Made by a program: the position numbers and the translations under genes | Assembly: GCA_021647685.1 (NCBI GenBank) | Contig: JAKIUH010000063.1 | Location: 1-14,069 of the forward strand | Direction: 5' to 3' | From: Bacteroidales bacterium | GTDB lineage: Bacteria; Bacteroidota; Bacteroidia; Bacteroidales; NBLH01 | DNA length: 14,069 nt | Shown here: piece by piece, positions 1 to 7,191 of the stretch | How positions within the stretch are numbered: position 1 is the first letter of the stretch | Layout of the letters: every line of letters begins with the position of its first letter | The notes under the pieces: generated by a model | What the model was told of the DNA's origin: nothing | Databases searched by the model: none | Seen by the model: only the letters and a program-made list of their open reading frames with translations

Positions 1-2
1 CA

Positions 3-548
3 ATAGAAACCGGAGCCAGTTATTCACAACAAATTATTGCGCAAACCGTTCCAATGTTTCAAGGAATAGACTTTAACTACTCTGAAAAAATGAAACAAGT
101 TTTTGTTCCTTTATCGGTAAAATTTTCCTATCCGGTAAAAAATATTGTCCCTTCGGTATTTCTTGGAGGAGAATATATTTATATGTTAAGTTCCGAATAC
201 TATTACAATTATACTCAAAATGGTACTTACGATCAAAAATATGAGTTTTTAATTGCTCAAAGGAAACGTTCTGATGAAGTACTGGATTTAGCAACTGAGC
301 GAAATCAAAAACGATTTGCTGCAATTGCAGGCTTACAAATTGCCTATAAAATGAATAAAATGAAGATTTTTGCAAATTTTAAATATCGTAAAGAACTAAA
401 TTATTTTAATAATACAGATGCAAGATATAATCGTTTAGACTTATATTTAACAAACTATTACGTCTTTCCTGATATTCGATTTGAAAGCTATGAAGTATCT
501 TTTGGTTTCACTTATAGCTTCTTTTACAAAGTAAAATCAAAATATTAA
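3..548 (+). CDS. Outer-membrane beta-barrel protein, C-terminal part (5' truncated)
   Basis: The reading frame is open from the left edge (first full codon at 3), so the ATG at 54 is probably internal and the true N-terminus lies outside the window. The visible 182 residues alternate hydrophobic and polar residues and are rich in Tyr, Phe and Asn, as in transmembrane beta-strands. The chain ends in an aromatic strand (roughly FGFTYSFFYKV) typical of the last strand of Bacteroidota outer-membrane barrels of the PorT/OmpW-like kind. Role inferred: an outer-membrane protein of unknown function. It sits 12 bp upstream of a lipoprotein gene on the same strand and is probably cotranscribed with it. 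The family cannot be fixed without the missing N-terminal portion. Confidence 0.7.
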   Translation: METGASYSQQIIAQTVPMFQGIDFNYSEKMKQVFVPLSVKFSYPVKNIVPSVFLGGEYIYMLSSEYYYNYTQNGTYDQKYEFLIAQRKRSDEVLDLATERNQKRFAAIAGLQIAYKMNKMKIFANFKYRKELNYFNNTDARYNRLDLYLTNYYVFPDIRFESYEVSFGFTYSFFYKVKSKY

Positions 549-560
549 ATATATAACACC

Positions 561-1745
561 ATGAAAATAAATAATTTAATAATATTATTTTTGGCTATAC
601 TTTTTTATTCCTGTGAAAAAAGTAGTCCTGAGATAGCCGGTAGCGATGAGTTAAGTTCCATTTCTTATCAAGAAAAAATATACGCACAACCTATTGTTGT
701 AGATAATAAAATTATATCGATACAAAATAAACAAAACAATAATTTTTTAACTGCTTTTAACAATACAGGAGCTATTGATTGGAGTATCAATATTAATAAT
801 TATATTATTTCCGGAACAAATTATGATAACGTTCCATACCTCATTTTATCTAAAAATAAAAATAATGAAATATTCTTAAACTTTTTTAGTGAAAACAATA
901 AAGGAACTGAATTAATAAAAACGATAAGGTTTAGTAATTCAGGTGAATATATCAGTCAATTTACCGATAGTATTCATCAGAATATCCCCAACATTGTTCC
1001 ATCAGCCAGACGTTTTAGCGGATTGGGCATTCTTGCTTTAGATAATGGAAATGTTGCAGTTGTATCTTCATTAACAGCTTTATCAACGCAACAAACATTT
1101 ATTCAAATGTCAGAATATAATTCTGCGGGAGAATACCTAAATGATACTACCTATACTATTGATGAATTATTCGACCCGTATCAAGTATTTTTGGCATCTA
1201 ACGGAAATTTGGTTTTTGAAGCGGGTAATGAATTTGGAATAAACCGTTTTGTAATTTTCAATCCTAATAATGGAGATGTTTTCACAAGTCCTGAATTACC
1301 TATTTTTGATTTATTGTCGTTTTACGAAAATTCAAAGGGAGACTTTATTATTACTGCCAGTGCATTTGTTGATAATTTAGATTATTACGGAATAATTATT
1401 TCCATATCTTCAAGAGCTGAGTATTTATGGCATCAGGCTTATACAGACCAAACGGCATGGTTATTAACATCGGTCAGAGAAGTTTCCGATGGCTATATAT
1501 TTACCGGATTTGATATAACCGGACAACTACTAAATGAGTTCGATTGGCGTAGTTCGTTAGATAACGAAAAAGTTTTTGGTATCGTAATGAAGACTGATTT
1601 TAACGGAAAATCAATAAAAACTCCGACTGGTCATACCGGATTATGTCTCCGGCATCAACAGCAGGCGCTGCTGTTTTACAAAACGAAAACGGAAATTATA
1701 CCGTTTTGGGAGGAAAATATGACCGCGATATACACAGCACTATGA
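561..1745 (+). CDS. Putative lipoprotein, probable beta-propeller-like, frame broken near the C-terminus
   Basis: The protein starts with a lipoprotein signal peptide: MKIN, a hydrophobic stretch, and a lipobox ending at Cys18 (LFYSC). It is therefore probably exported and lipid-anchored. The rest has recurring strand-rich units such as 'GYIFTGFDITG' and 'GDFIITASAF', resembling the repeated blades of Bacteroidota surface lipoproteins. I recognise no specific enzyme motif. The last ~43 residues as translated (from about codon 354) look non-native. The -1 frame from about 1619 encodes a sensible ending and stops at 1783, 2 nt before the next start codon. One missing A in the run at 1616-1620 would restore a protein of about 407 residues. 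The gene lies between the barrel gene and the phosphatase gene, all on the same strand. Confidence 0.7.
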   Translation: MKINNLIILFLAILFYSCEKSSPEIAGSDELSSISYQEKIYAQPIVVDNKIISIQNKQNNNFLTAFNNTGAIDWSININNYIISGTNYDNVPYLILSKNKNNEIFLNFFSENNKGTELIKTIRFSNSGEYISQFTDSIHQNIPNIVPSARRFSGLGILALDNGNVAVVSSLTALSTQQTFIQMSEYNSAGEYLNDTTYTIDELFDPYQVFLASNGNLVFEAGNEFGINRFVIFNPNNGDVFTSPELPIFDLLSFYENSKGDFIITASAFVDNLDYYGIIISISSRAEYLWHQAYTDQTAWLLTSVREVSDGYIFTGFDITGQLLNEFDWRSSLDNEKVFGIVMKTDFNGKSIKTPTGHTGLCLRHQQQALLFYKTKTEIIPFWEENMTAIYTAL

Positions 1746-1783
1746 TATTGAAGATTAATGAAATGGGAGAAATTGTTAACTAA
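1619..1783 (+). other. Displaced C-terminal coding segment of the preceding lipoprotein (-1 frame)
   Basis: In the frame beginning at 1619 the sequence reads NSDWSYRIMSPASTAGAAV, later VLGGKYDRDIHSTMILK, ending GEIVN before TAA at 1781-1783. 'VLGGKYDRD...MILKINEMGE' matches the style of the blade repeats upstream, and it extends the gene to exactly 2 nt before the ATG at 1786, an operon-like junction. The zero-frame reading of the same DNA gives an unrelated tail rich in Gln, His, Lys and Thr. A 1-base deletion in the five-A run at 1616-1620 explains this. The local context ATA AAA ACT is not a tandem-slippage heptamer, so programmed frameshifting is less likely than a mutation or a sequencing error. 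Confidence 0.65.
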
Positions 1784-1785
1784 AC

Positions 1786-2964
1786 ATGAATTTTGATACA
1801 CTACATATAGCTCTTAGTGCAAGCACTTTATTTTTCATTATATTAAGTACAATTTTTTTGGTAAAATACCTAAAATCAGGTAAAAAATATAAAAAACAGA
1901 TAGATAAAGTTAAAAAAAATTTAGAAAAAGAAATAGCTTACTTACAAAAAGAAATAGAAAGGCAAAATTTTTTAATAAATCAATTAAAAAATAAAAACAC
2001 ACCTACAAAAAATACACTTAAAGCAAGTAAAAACATTGCCTCGCCTCAAAATAATGACAATGCAGACACAAAAGTAAAACCTGTTGATAATCAAAGATTT
2101 GAAGATAAAAATAAAAAACTTTGGGAATTAAGTTTGGCACTTCATAAAGAAAAAGAAAAAATAGACCGTGTTAAAAAAGAAATTGAATTTAGGCACAACG
2201 AAGTAACCAAAAGTATTACTTATGCGCAACGCATACAAAAAGCACTTCTGCCCGGAGAAGAAACCTTTAAAGATTGTCGCTACGAGCATTTTATTTTTTG
2301 GAGTCCGCGCGATATTGTTTCAGGAGATTTTTACTGGCTGAAACAAATAGGAGATTATACAGCCATAGTTGTAGCTGATTGTACCGGACACGGTGTTCCC
2401 GGAGCATTTATGAGTGTATTGGGTATTTCGTTTTTGAATGATATTTTTGGTAGGGATAAAATATATCCTGCAAAAGAGGTACTTGAAAAAATGCGCCTGA
2501 TGATGAAGAATTCATTCCATTACAATGGAAATACCAAAAAATTCAAATCAAGCGATGGTATTGATATGGCATTGGCTATTATTAACAATAAAACATTAGA
2601 ATTAGATTTTTCAGGTGCCAATAATCCATTGTACATTATACGAAACAACGAATTGATTATTTTAAAAGCTACACGTAACCCAATTGGTAATTATCCTTTT
2701 GAAAAACCATTTGAATCAGAACAGATTAATTTACAAAAAGGAGACCGCTTATATATGTTTTCCGATGGATTTATTGATCAATTTGGCGGAAAAAAAGGTA
2801 GAAAATTTCTAAAAAAGAACTTTCAACGTTTGCTGCTTCATATTGCCAAAGAAGACCTTCCTATGGAAGAAGAAAAAGATATTCTTTCCATTGCATTGCA
2901 CGAATGGATTGGTAAGAAATATAAACAAGTTGATGATATACTGGTACTTGGAATGAAAATATAA
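1786..2964 (+). CDS. Membrane-anchored SpoIIE/RsbU-type PP2C serine phosphatase
   Basis: The 392-residue protein has one N-terminal membrane helix (about residues 9-29). Lys/Glu-rich coiled coils follow (about 34-70 and 105-145), separated by a low-complexity Asn/Lys/Thr linker. The SpoIIE catalytic domain occupies about 145-392. Visible PP2C metal-binding motifs are SGDFYW (179-184), DCTGHGVPGAFMS (198-210), SDGIDMAL (256-263), FSGANNPLY (275-283), FSDGFIDQFGG (325-335) and QVDDILVLGM (381-390), so all expected Asp residues are present. The family dephosphorylates Ser/Thr on partner proteins, often anti-anti-sigma factors. No such partner is in the window. Here the coiled coil may be a signalling or dimerising stalk. 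The start is 2 nt after the restored stop of the lipoprotein, suggesting translational coupling. Confidence 0.9.
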   Translation: MNFDTLHIALSASTLFFIILSTIFLVKYLKSGKKYKKQIDKVKKNLEKEIAYLQKEIERQNFLINQLKNKNTPTKNTLKASKNIASPQNNDNADTKVKPVDNQRFEDKNKKLWELSLALHKEKEKIDRVKKEIEFRHNEVTKSITYAQRIQKALLPGEETFKDCRYEHFIFWSPRDIVSGDFYWLKQIGDYTAIVVADCTGHGVPGAFMSVLGISFLNDIFGRDKIYPAKEVLEKMRLMMKNSFHYNGNTKKFKSSDGIDMALAIINNKTLELDFSGANNPLYIIRNNELIILKATRNPIGNYPFEKPFESEQINLQKGDRLYMFSDGFIDQFGGKKGRKFLKKNFQRLLLHIAKEDLPMEEEKDILSIALHEWIGKKYKQVDDILVLGMKI

Positions 2965-2966
2965 TT

Positions 2967-3659
2967 TTATTCCACAAATTTATAGCCTACTCCTTTAATG
3001 GTAACAATATGATTATCTCCTATTTTTTCGCGTAATTTACGAATGTGTACATCAATGGTTCTATCGCCCACAATAATATCATTTCCCCAAACTTTTGAAA
3101 AAATTTCTTCACGCGTAAATGCTTTTTGTGGTTTTGAGATTAATAAAAGCAATAATGAAAACTCTTTACGAGGCAAACTTATCTCTTCATCATCTCTATA
3201 AACTACATATTTTTCTCTATCAATAATTAAATTGCCTTTTTTGATAATTTGTTCCGTTTCATTTGCTGTTTCGTTCTCTTTATATCGTTTTAAAAGCGCT
3301 TTTAAACGGCTAATCAAAACTTTCGGTTTAATGGGTTTCATAATGTAGTCATCAGCTCCGGCTTCAAAACCCGCTATTTGCGAATAATCTTCGCTACGCG
3401 CCGTTAAAAAAGCAATAATTACATTATTAAAACCATCCAGTTGTCTGATTTTTTCACAAGCCTCCATACCTTCCATTTTTGGCATCATTACATCCATCAA
3501 AATTAAATGGGGATGTTTTTTTTCAGCTACTTTAATGGCTTCTTCACCATTTTCGGCGGTATAAACTTTAAATCCCTCTTTTTTTAAATTATAAGATAAA
3601 AATTCTAAAATATCTTTTTCATCATCAACAATTAATATTTTATATCGGCTTGGCTCCAT
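2967..3659 (-). CDS. OmpR/PhoB-family DNA-binding response regulator
   Basis: The 230-residue protein has a receiver domain at about 5-120 and a winged-helix Trans_reg_C domain at about 135-230. In the receiver, the acidic pair is D12/D13, the phospho-acceptor is D56 in LILMDVMMP, the switch Thr is T86 in FLTARS, and the conserved Lys is K108 in MKPIKP. The DNA-binding domain shows LPRKEFSLL, TREEIFSKVWG, RTIDVHIRKLREKIG and GVGYKF. On phosphorylation by a sensor kinase such proteins dimerise and bind direct repeats. The probable kinase partner is the PhoR-like gene ending at 10386 on the same strand, unusually far away. The gene converges on the phosphatase gene with 2 bp between stop codons and no terminator between them. 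Two 10-bp direct repeats 21 bp apart lie 29-59 bp upstream of its start. Confidence 0.95.
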   Translation of the reverse strand: MEPSRYKILIVDDEKDILEFLSYNLKKEGFKVYTAENGEEAIKVAEKKHPHLILMDVMMPKMEGMEACEKIRQLDGFNNVIIAFLTARSEDYSQIAGFEAGADDYIMKPIKPKVLISRLKALLKRYKENETANETEQIIKKGNLIIDREKYVVYRDDEEISLPRKEFSLLLLLISKPQKAFTREEIFSKVWGNDIIVGDRTIDVHIRKLREKIGDNHIVTIKGVGYKFVE

Positions 3660-3687
3660 AAGTCTTAAAAATTTTGATTAATGTGTA

Positions 3688-3718
3688 TCTATAAAGTCGA
3701 GAGTTTGGTCTATAAAGT
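3688..3718. repeat. Two direct repeats TCTATAAAGT spaced 21 bp
   Basis: TCTATAAAGT occurs at 3688-3697 and again at 3709-3718, 21 bp start to start (two helical turns), immediately upstream of the response regulator gene. PhoB-class regulators bind tandem half-sites spaced by whole helical turns, so an operator is possible. The repeats also form part of the larger palindrome described next, which may be the better explanation. Confidence 0.5.
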
Positions 3719-3833
3719 ACGAGTTCAAAGCGTGAGAAAAATACAAACCGCAGGATACTAAAGTATTCGAAGACTTGCATTTTGAGCAACAACACAGAAA
3801 TCGGACTTTAAAGACAAACTCTAATTAATCGAC
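3696..3833. repeat. Long imperfect palindrome, MITE-like or structured element
   Basis: The outermost GTCGA (3696-3700) is matched by TCGAC (3829-3833). Inside, 3701-3718 (GAGTTTGGTCTATAAAGT) pairs with 3805-3821 (ACTTTAAAGACAAACTC), with one bulge and one mismatch. Further in, AAAATACAA (about 3738-3746) pairs with TTGCATTTT (3776-3784). ATACT-AA-AGTAT is at the centre (about 3755-3766). The two arms therefore align over most of about 138 bp. No ORF is present. It may be a non-autonomous mobile element or a dispersed palindromic repeat placed in the response regulator's upstream region. Confidence 0.6.
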
Positions 3834-3954
3834 TAATTTATAAATAAATCAACAATACTCAATATCATCAAGATTAAGTTTTCTAAGAAGAAAATATTAA
3901 ATATTGCCAAAAGACTTTTTTTTGTAATTTTATACCGTATTTAATCTAAAAATA

Positions 3955-4320
3955 ATGATTATGAAACGTATGAAAAAATACCTTTTTATCGGAGTAATTA
4001 TTCTTTTATTAATTTTTTCGGGATATTATGCATTTTTATATTATTCGTCCTACAGTCAAGGATATAGAGCCGGACAATTAGTTAAGTTCAGCAAAAAAGG
4101 AGTTTTGATTAAAACCTGGGAAGGTCAAATTAATCAAGGGGTTGCCGATTCGCAAATATTTTATTTTTCGGTGGAAGATAAAGATACCGCAGTAATCCGG
4201 AAATTAGTTAATTTGCAAGGTAAACCTGTGAAATTAACCTATAAAGAACGTTACCGGACTTTTCCGTGGTGGGGCGATACCCGTTATTTTGTAATTAATG
4301 TGGAACAGACCGGAAAATAG
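3955..4320 (+). CDS. Conserved small membrane-anchored protein of Bacteroidota
   Basis: The 121-residue protein has a positively charged N-terminus (MIMKRMKK) and one hydrophobic helix (about 9-30), followed by a ~90-residue soluble domain. Conserved-looking features are GYRAGQLVKFSKKGVL, TWEG, FYFSV, a Gly-Lys-Pro turn, and a C-terminal FPWWGDTRYFVINVE. I recall this pattern from small Bacteroidota proteins of unknown function that databases sometimes mislabel as 6-phosphogluconate dehydrogenase. Nothing in the sequence supports that enzyme. Starts at 3961 or 3970 are also possible because ATG recurs in frame. It stands alone, and its stop is 2 bp before the target duplication of the element that follows. 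Function unknown. Confidence 0.75.
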   Translation: MIMKRMKKYLFIGVIILLLIFSGYYAFLYYSSYSQGYRAGQLVKFSKKGVLIKTWEGQINQGVADSQIFYFSVEDKDTAVIRKLVNLQGKPVKLTYKERYRTFPWWGDTRYFVINVEQTGK

Positions 4321-4329
4321 CTTAATTTA

Positions 4330-4582
4330 GGGCTTACTGAAAAACGCTAAATATACTATTAATCAATATTTTATGTTTATTTTATTATGTCAAAATGCGA
4401 GGTTTTCAAATACAATATCCAAAAAAGCATCCATTTATCATATACAAATATATACAAATCATAATGTTTTATGCTGCTCAGCTGCACACCTCTTTTGTAT
4501 TTTGTTCAGTTTGAAGCATTTATATACATCTGCACTTCACAAAATTCAAAATAGATGCACATCTGAGCTTTTCAGAAAGCCC
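4330..4582. mobile_element. 253-bp MITE-like element with 14-bp terminal inverted repeats and 7-bp target duplication
   Basis: The left end is GGGCTTACTGAAAA (4330-4343) and the right end TTTTCAGAAAGCCC (4569-4582). These are inverted repeats with one mismatch. Both ends are bordered by the identical 7-mer TAATTTA (4323-4329 and 4583-4589), as expected from a target-site duplication. Inside, a second imperfect inverted repeat runs from GCTCAG (4476-4481) to CTGAGC (4563-4568), with matching blocks around CTCTTTTGTATTTTGT. An open frame inside (4373-4585) has no protein-like character. The element fills most of the gap between the genes ending at 4320 and starting at 4629. The transposase family that would move it cannot be named from these ends. 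Confidence 0.75.
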
Positions 4583-4628
4583 TAATTTAGTTGATTCTTC
4601 AACCAAATTTTACTTTTAAAATTCACTT

Positions 4629-5795
4629 ATGTTTCTTATAGATGAGCCTTTCGTTTCTGATTTTTTAATTAAGACAATAAAAGAAAACAATTTTAAAATA
4701 ATTGCTACTAATGAGGCAAAAAATTTAATTAATGATGATTCTTTAAATTGGATAAATGAGAAAAAGGCAGTTGAAGAATTGTTGAACAAAGCGGAAATAC
4801 CTCTTTATACCAATTCTGAAAATGCTATTGCATGGATAAGCCGTAATTTGCAAAATACAAATTTACCTCATGCAATTAATTTATTTAAAGATAAATTCAA
4901 ATTCAGAGAGCTCATTAAAGATTTGTATCCCGGCTTTTTTTATCAAAACATAAGCCCTCAGGCTATTCAAAACTATACTCCCGACAAAAACCGGTATCCT
5001 TTTGTTATAAAGCCTTCGGTTGGTTTTTTTAGTCTGGGTGTATATATTGTTCATAACAATGAGGATTGGAAAAAAGTACAAGAAGAATTAAAGCACACCG
5101 CTTTGCACAATATTTATCCTCCCGAAGTATTAAATACTGCTGATTTTATTATCGAAGAATTTATTGAAGGAGAAGAATTTGCAATAGACAGTTATTTTGA
5201 CGACAAAGGAAACATTGTCATACTCAATATTTTACATCATCGTTTTTCCTCATCAAACGATACCGGTGACAGAGTTTATTCAACATCGAAAAACATTGTT
5301 TTGGATAATATTGATAATATTGAAGGTTTTTTACAAAAAATAGGAGCAAAAGCCGGATTAAAAAATTTTCCTTTGCATACCGAAGTGCGTATTGATAAAG
5401 CCGGCAAAATACATCCTATAGAAGTTAATCCTTTGCGTTTTGGCGGCTGGTGTACCACAGGTGATTTATCGTATTTTGCTTTCGGGTTTAATTCCTATGA
5501 ATATTACACAAAAAAGAAAAAACCGGATTGGGAAAAAATTTTTAAACAAAAAAAAGATAAAATATACAGCATTATTGTTTTAAACAATAATTCAGGCATT
5601 GCAGAAACAGACATTAGCGGTTTTGATTACAATTTATTAAAAAAAGATTTTGAAAATGCTTTGCTGATACGAAAAACCGATTATAAAAAATATAAAGTTT
5701 TTGGTTTTGTGTTTGTCGAAACAAGCTCTAATAATCAAAAAGAGCTTACGGAAATATTAAACTCCGATTTAAGAAAATATATTCAGAATAACTAA
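4629..5795 (+). CDS. ATP-grasp domain protein, substrate unknown
   Basis: The 388-residue protein belongs to the ATP-grasp fold: an N-terminal ~90-residue region, then the ATP-binding domain. Visible motifs are FVIKPSVGFFSLGV (125-138; K128 expected to contact ATP phosphates and an unusual Phe/Ser-rich glycine loop), the hinge EEFIEGEEFAIDSY (176-189), HTEVRI (250-255) and IEVNPLRFGGW (264-274), which supplies the Glu and Asn magnesium ligands. Family members ligate a carboxylate to an amine or thiol through an acyl phosphate. The HTEVRI...IEVNPR pattern is closest to the amino-acid-ligase or carbamoyl-phosphate-synthase-like branch. No biosynthetic partner is adjacent, so the substrate cannot be assigned. 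The ATG at 4629 gives a start at the beginning of a Rossmann-like segment. Confidence 0.85.
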   Translation: MFLIDEPFVSDFLIKTIKENNFKIIATNEAKNLINDDSLNWINEKKAVEELLNKAEIPLYTNSENAIAWISRNLQNTNLPHAINLFKDKFKFRELIKDLYPGFFYQNISPQAIQNYTPDKNRYPFVIKPSVGFFSLGVYIVHNNEDWKKVQEELKHTALHNIYPPEVLNTADFIIEEFIEGEEFAIDSYFDDKGNIVILNILHHRFSSSNDTGDRVYSTSKNIVLDNIDNIEGFLQKIGAKAGLKNFPLHTEVRIDKAGKIHPIEVNPLRFGGWCTTGDLSYFAFGFNSYEYYTKKKKPDWEKIFKQKKDKIYSIIVLNNNSGIAETDISGFDYNLLKKDFENALLIRKTDYKKYKVFGFVFVETSSNNQKELTEILNSDLRKYIQNN

Positions 5796-5851
5796 ATTGA
5801 ATTTATTAGAATATACCCTAAATTATATTCTACAGCAAAGCCAAAAGCTTG

Positions 5852-5867
5852 TCTGCCTACCGGCAGA
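5852..5867. repeat. Perfect short hairpin TCTGCC-TACC-GGCAGA
   Basis: TCTGCC (5852-5857) and GGCAGA (5862-5867) are perfect inverted repeats around a 4-nt TACC loop. The core GCCTACCGGC is G/C-rich and stands out in this A/T-rich region. I recall similar GCCTACCGGCAGGC-type units scattered between genes in environmental Bacteroidota, but could not check that here. There is no T-tract, so it does not look like a terminator. Confidence 0.5.
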
Positions 5868-5982
5868 TGCACACCATTATTTGGAGTGCTCGAAAAAAGC
5901 TTTCGTTGTAGTTGGAGTACTCACTGTAAAAATGCTATGCCTGTATAACTTTTTTCTACACTACGCCAATATTATATTTTTT

Positions 5983-6019
5983 AAACGTTTTGAAGTCCGT
6001 TGGACCTTCAAAAGTTTTT
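5983..6019. repeat. Imperfect hairpin AAACGTTTTGAAGTCC / GGACCTTCAAAAGTTTTT
   Basis: The left arm 5983-5998 and right arm 6002-6019 pair with one or two single-base bulges around a 3-nt loop. The layout and sequence (AAACG, TTGAA/TCAAA, GTCC at the loop) resemble the hairpin at 11576-11611. It could act as a weak terminator for the ATP-grasp gene, although it lies about 190 bp downstream of that stop. Confidence 0.5.
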
Positions 6020-6143
6020 ATCCGTAAATTATGGTACTGCCTTATTCCCATAGGTGAGTTGTTCTAAAATTGACTTTATTCCGTTTTTTATACACTACTC
6101 AAATTAATTTTTATAAATTTGAAAATTAAATATAAGTCCAATA

Positions 6144-7148
6144 ATGATGAAAAATTATTTAGCCATTAGCTTAATCTTTGCTTTATTTTTATTTTCATGC
6201 AGTACTGAAAATAAAGAAGTAGTTGTTTATACCAGTGTCGATCAAGTTTTCTCAGAACCTGTACTCAAGGATTTTGAAAAAGAAACAGGTATAAAAGTAA
6301 AAGCAGTATATGATACCGAAGAAACTAAATCTACAGGAGTATTAAACCGCCTGATTGCTGAAAAAAACAATCCGCAGTGCGATGTATTTTGGAGTGGCGA
6401 TCCGGTGCGTAGCGTAGTTTTAAAAAACAAAGGAATAACACAAGCTTACCAATCGCCGGCTGCTAACGATATAAACAAAGTTTATAAAGATGCGCAACAT
6501 CATTGGACAGGTTTTTCTGCACGAGCAAGGGTCTTAATCTATAATAAAAGCATTTTGCCGGATAGTTTAGTGCCTAAATCAATTTTTGATTTAAGTAAAA
6601 AAGTGTATCAGAATAAATTTGCCATTGCAAATCCGTTGTTTGGAACCACAACTTTCAATATTGCTGCTTTATTTAATGTTTTGGGTGATGAAAAAGCCAA
6701 ACAATTTCTCACCGATTTAAAAGCTAATGGTTTGGTAATTGCCACCAGTAACGGCGATGTAAAAAAAAGAGTAGTACAAGGCGAAACAGCTTGTGGATTA
6801 ACCGATACGGATGATGCCCATGAAGCGTTGGCAGAAGGTGCAGATATTGGAATTGTTTTTCTTGACCAAGAAGGAATTGGCAGTCTGATTATGCCCAATA
6901 CGGTTTGCTTAATTAAAAATGCTCCAAACTCCGAAAAAGGTAAAAAACTTATTGATTATTTGCTTAGTAAACAAACCGAAGCTAAATTAGCAATTAGTTG
7001 TGCACAAATGCCCCTACACAAGGGAGTTCAAGTACCTGAAAATGTACCTTCATTAGATAACATCGTGCCAATGCATATAGATTATGACAAAACCGCTCAA
7101 AAATTAGAAGAAATTCAGGAATATTTGAAAAATTGGGTGGAAAATTAA
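6144..7148 (+). CDS. ABC importer lipoprotein substrate-binding protein (ferric-iron class)
   Basis: The 334-residue protein has a lipoprotein signal peptide with Cys19 (LFLFSC), so it is probably tethered outside the cytoplasmic membrane. The mature part begins EVVVYTSVDQVFSEPVL (25-41), typical of the FbpA/AfuA-like type II binding-protein fold, then CDVFWSGDPVR (79-89), WTGFSARARVLIYN (121-134) and GLTDTDDAH (218-226). In FbpA the region corresponding to GLTDTDDAH carries two adjacent Tyr that bind ferric iron. They are absent here, so iron is the family-level guess and another ligand (a different metal complex, thiamine-like or phosphonate) remains possible. ATG recurs at 6147. The gene is first in an operon with the permease and ATPase that follow. 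Confidence 0.85.
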   Translation: MMKNYLAISLIFALFLFSCSTENKEVVVYTSVDQVFSEPVLKDFEKETGIKVKAVYDTEETKSTGVLNRLIAEKNNPQCDVFWSGDPVRSVVLKNKGITQAYQSPAANDINKVYKDAQHHWTGFSARARVLIYNKSILPDSLVPKSIFDLSKKVYQNKFAIANPLFGTTTFNIAALFNVLGDEKAKQFLTDLKANGLVIATSNGDVKKRVVQGETACGLTDTDDAHEALAEGADIGIVFLDQEGIGSLIMPNTVCLIKNAPNSEKGKKLIDYLLSKQTEAKLAISCAQMPLHKGVQVPENVPSLDNIVPMHIDYDKTAQKLEEIQEYLKNWVEN

Positions 7149-7162
7149 TGTGATCAAAACAT

Positions 7163-7178
7163 AAAGGAGTACAATTTG
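7163..7178 (+). promoter_or_regulatory. Strong Shine-Dalgarno AAAGGAG with a TTG 6 nt downstream
   Basis: AAAGGAG (7163-7169) is the clearest ribosome-binding site in the window and lies 6 nt before TTG at 7176. That TTG is in a different frame from the permease: it reads KNKAIEK and then loses sense. The permease frame has its own TTG at 7192, 22 nt after the site, which is too far for normal use. One extra A in the run at 7195-7199 would explain the discrepancy. Removing it would give a start at 7176 reading MKNKAIENLFYIVF. Confidence 0.5.
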
Positions 7179-7191
7179 AAAAACAAAGCCA

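Larger units (their letters stand above)
5796..6143. other. Intergenic region with two hairpin repeats, no gene seen
   Basis: This 348-bp gap holds a short perfect hairpin at 5852-5867 and a longer imperfect one at 5983-6019. An open frame at 5797-6027 runs straight across both hairpins, has no ATG start, and reads as low-quality protein, so it is not called. The region may contain the promoter of the importer operon that starts at 6144, but I could not find a convincing -33/-7 pair. Confidence 0.5.

Noticed and set aside
4373..4585. Open frame of 70 codons on the + strand
   Set aside because: It lies inside the MITE-like element, runs into its right terminal repeat, and has no protein-like composition.
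5797..6027. Open frame of 76 codons on the + strand
   Set aside because: It starts on TTG 1 nt after the ATP-grasp stop, reads through two hairpin repeats, and has irregular Cys/Leu/Phe-rich composition with no domain.
6114..6121. -7-like box TAAATTTG upstream of the binding-protein gene
   Set aside because: It fits TAnnTTTG, but no TTTG or TTG lies 19-21 nt upstream, and such matches are frequent by chance in A/T-rich DNA.
6608..6898. Antisense open frames opposite the binding protein, permease and other genes (also 73-375, 4881-5081, 5276-5458, 6242-6430, 7206-7445, 7512-7787, 8792-8995, 9593-9898, 12897-13160, 13111-13296, 13289-13486, 13392-13634)
   Set aside because: They are complementary-strand shadows of well-supported genes.
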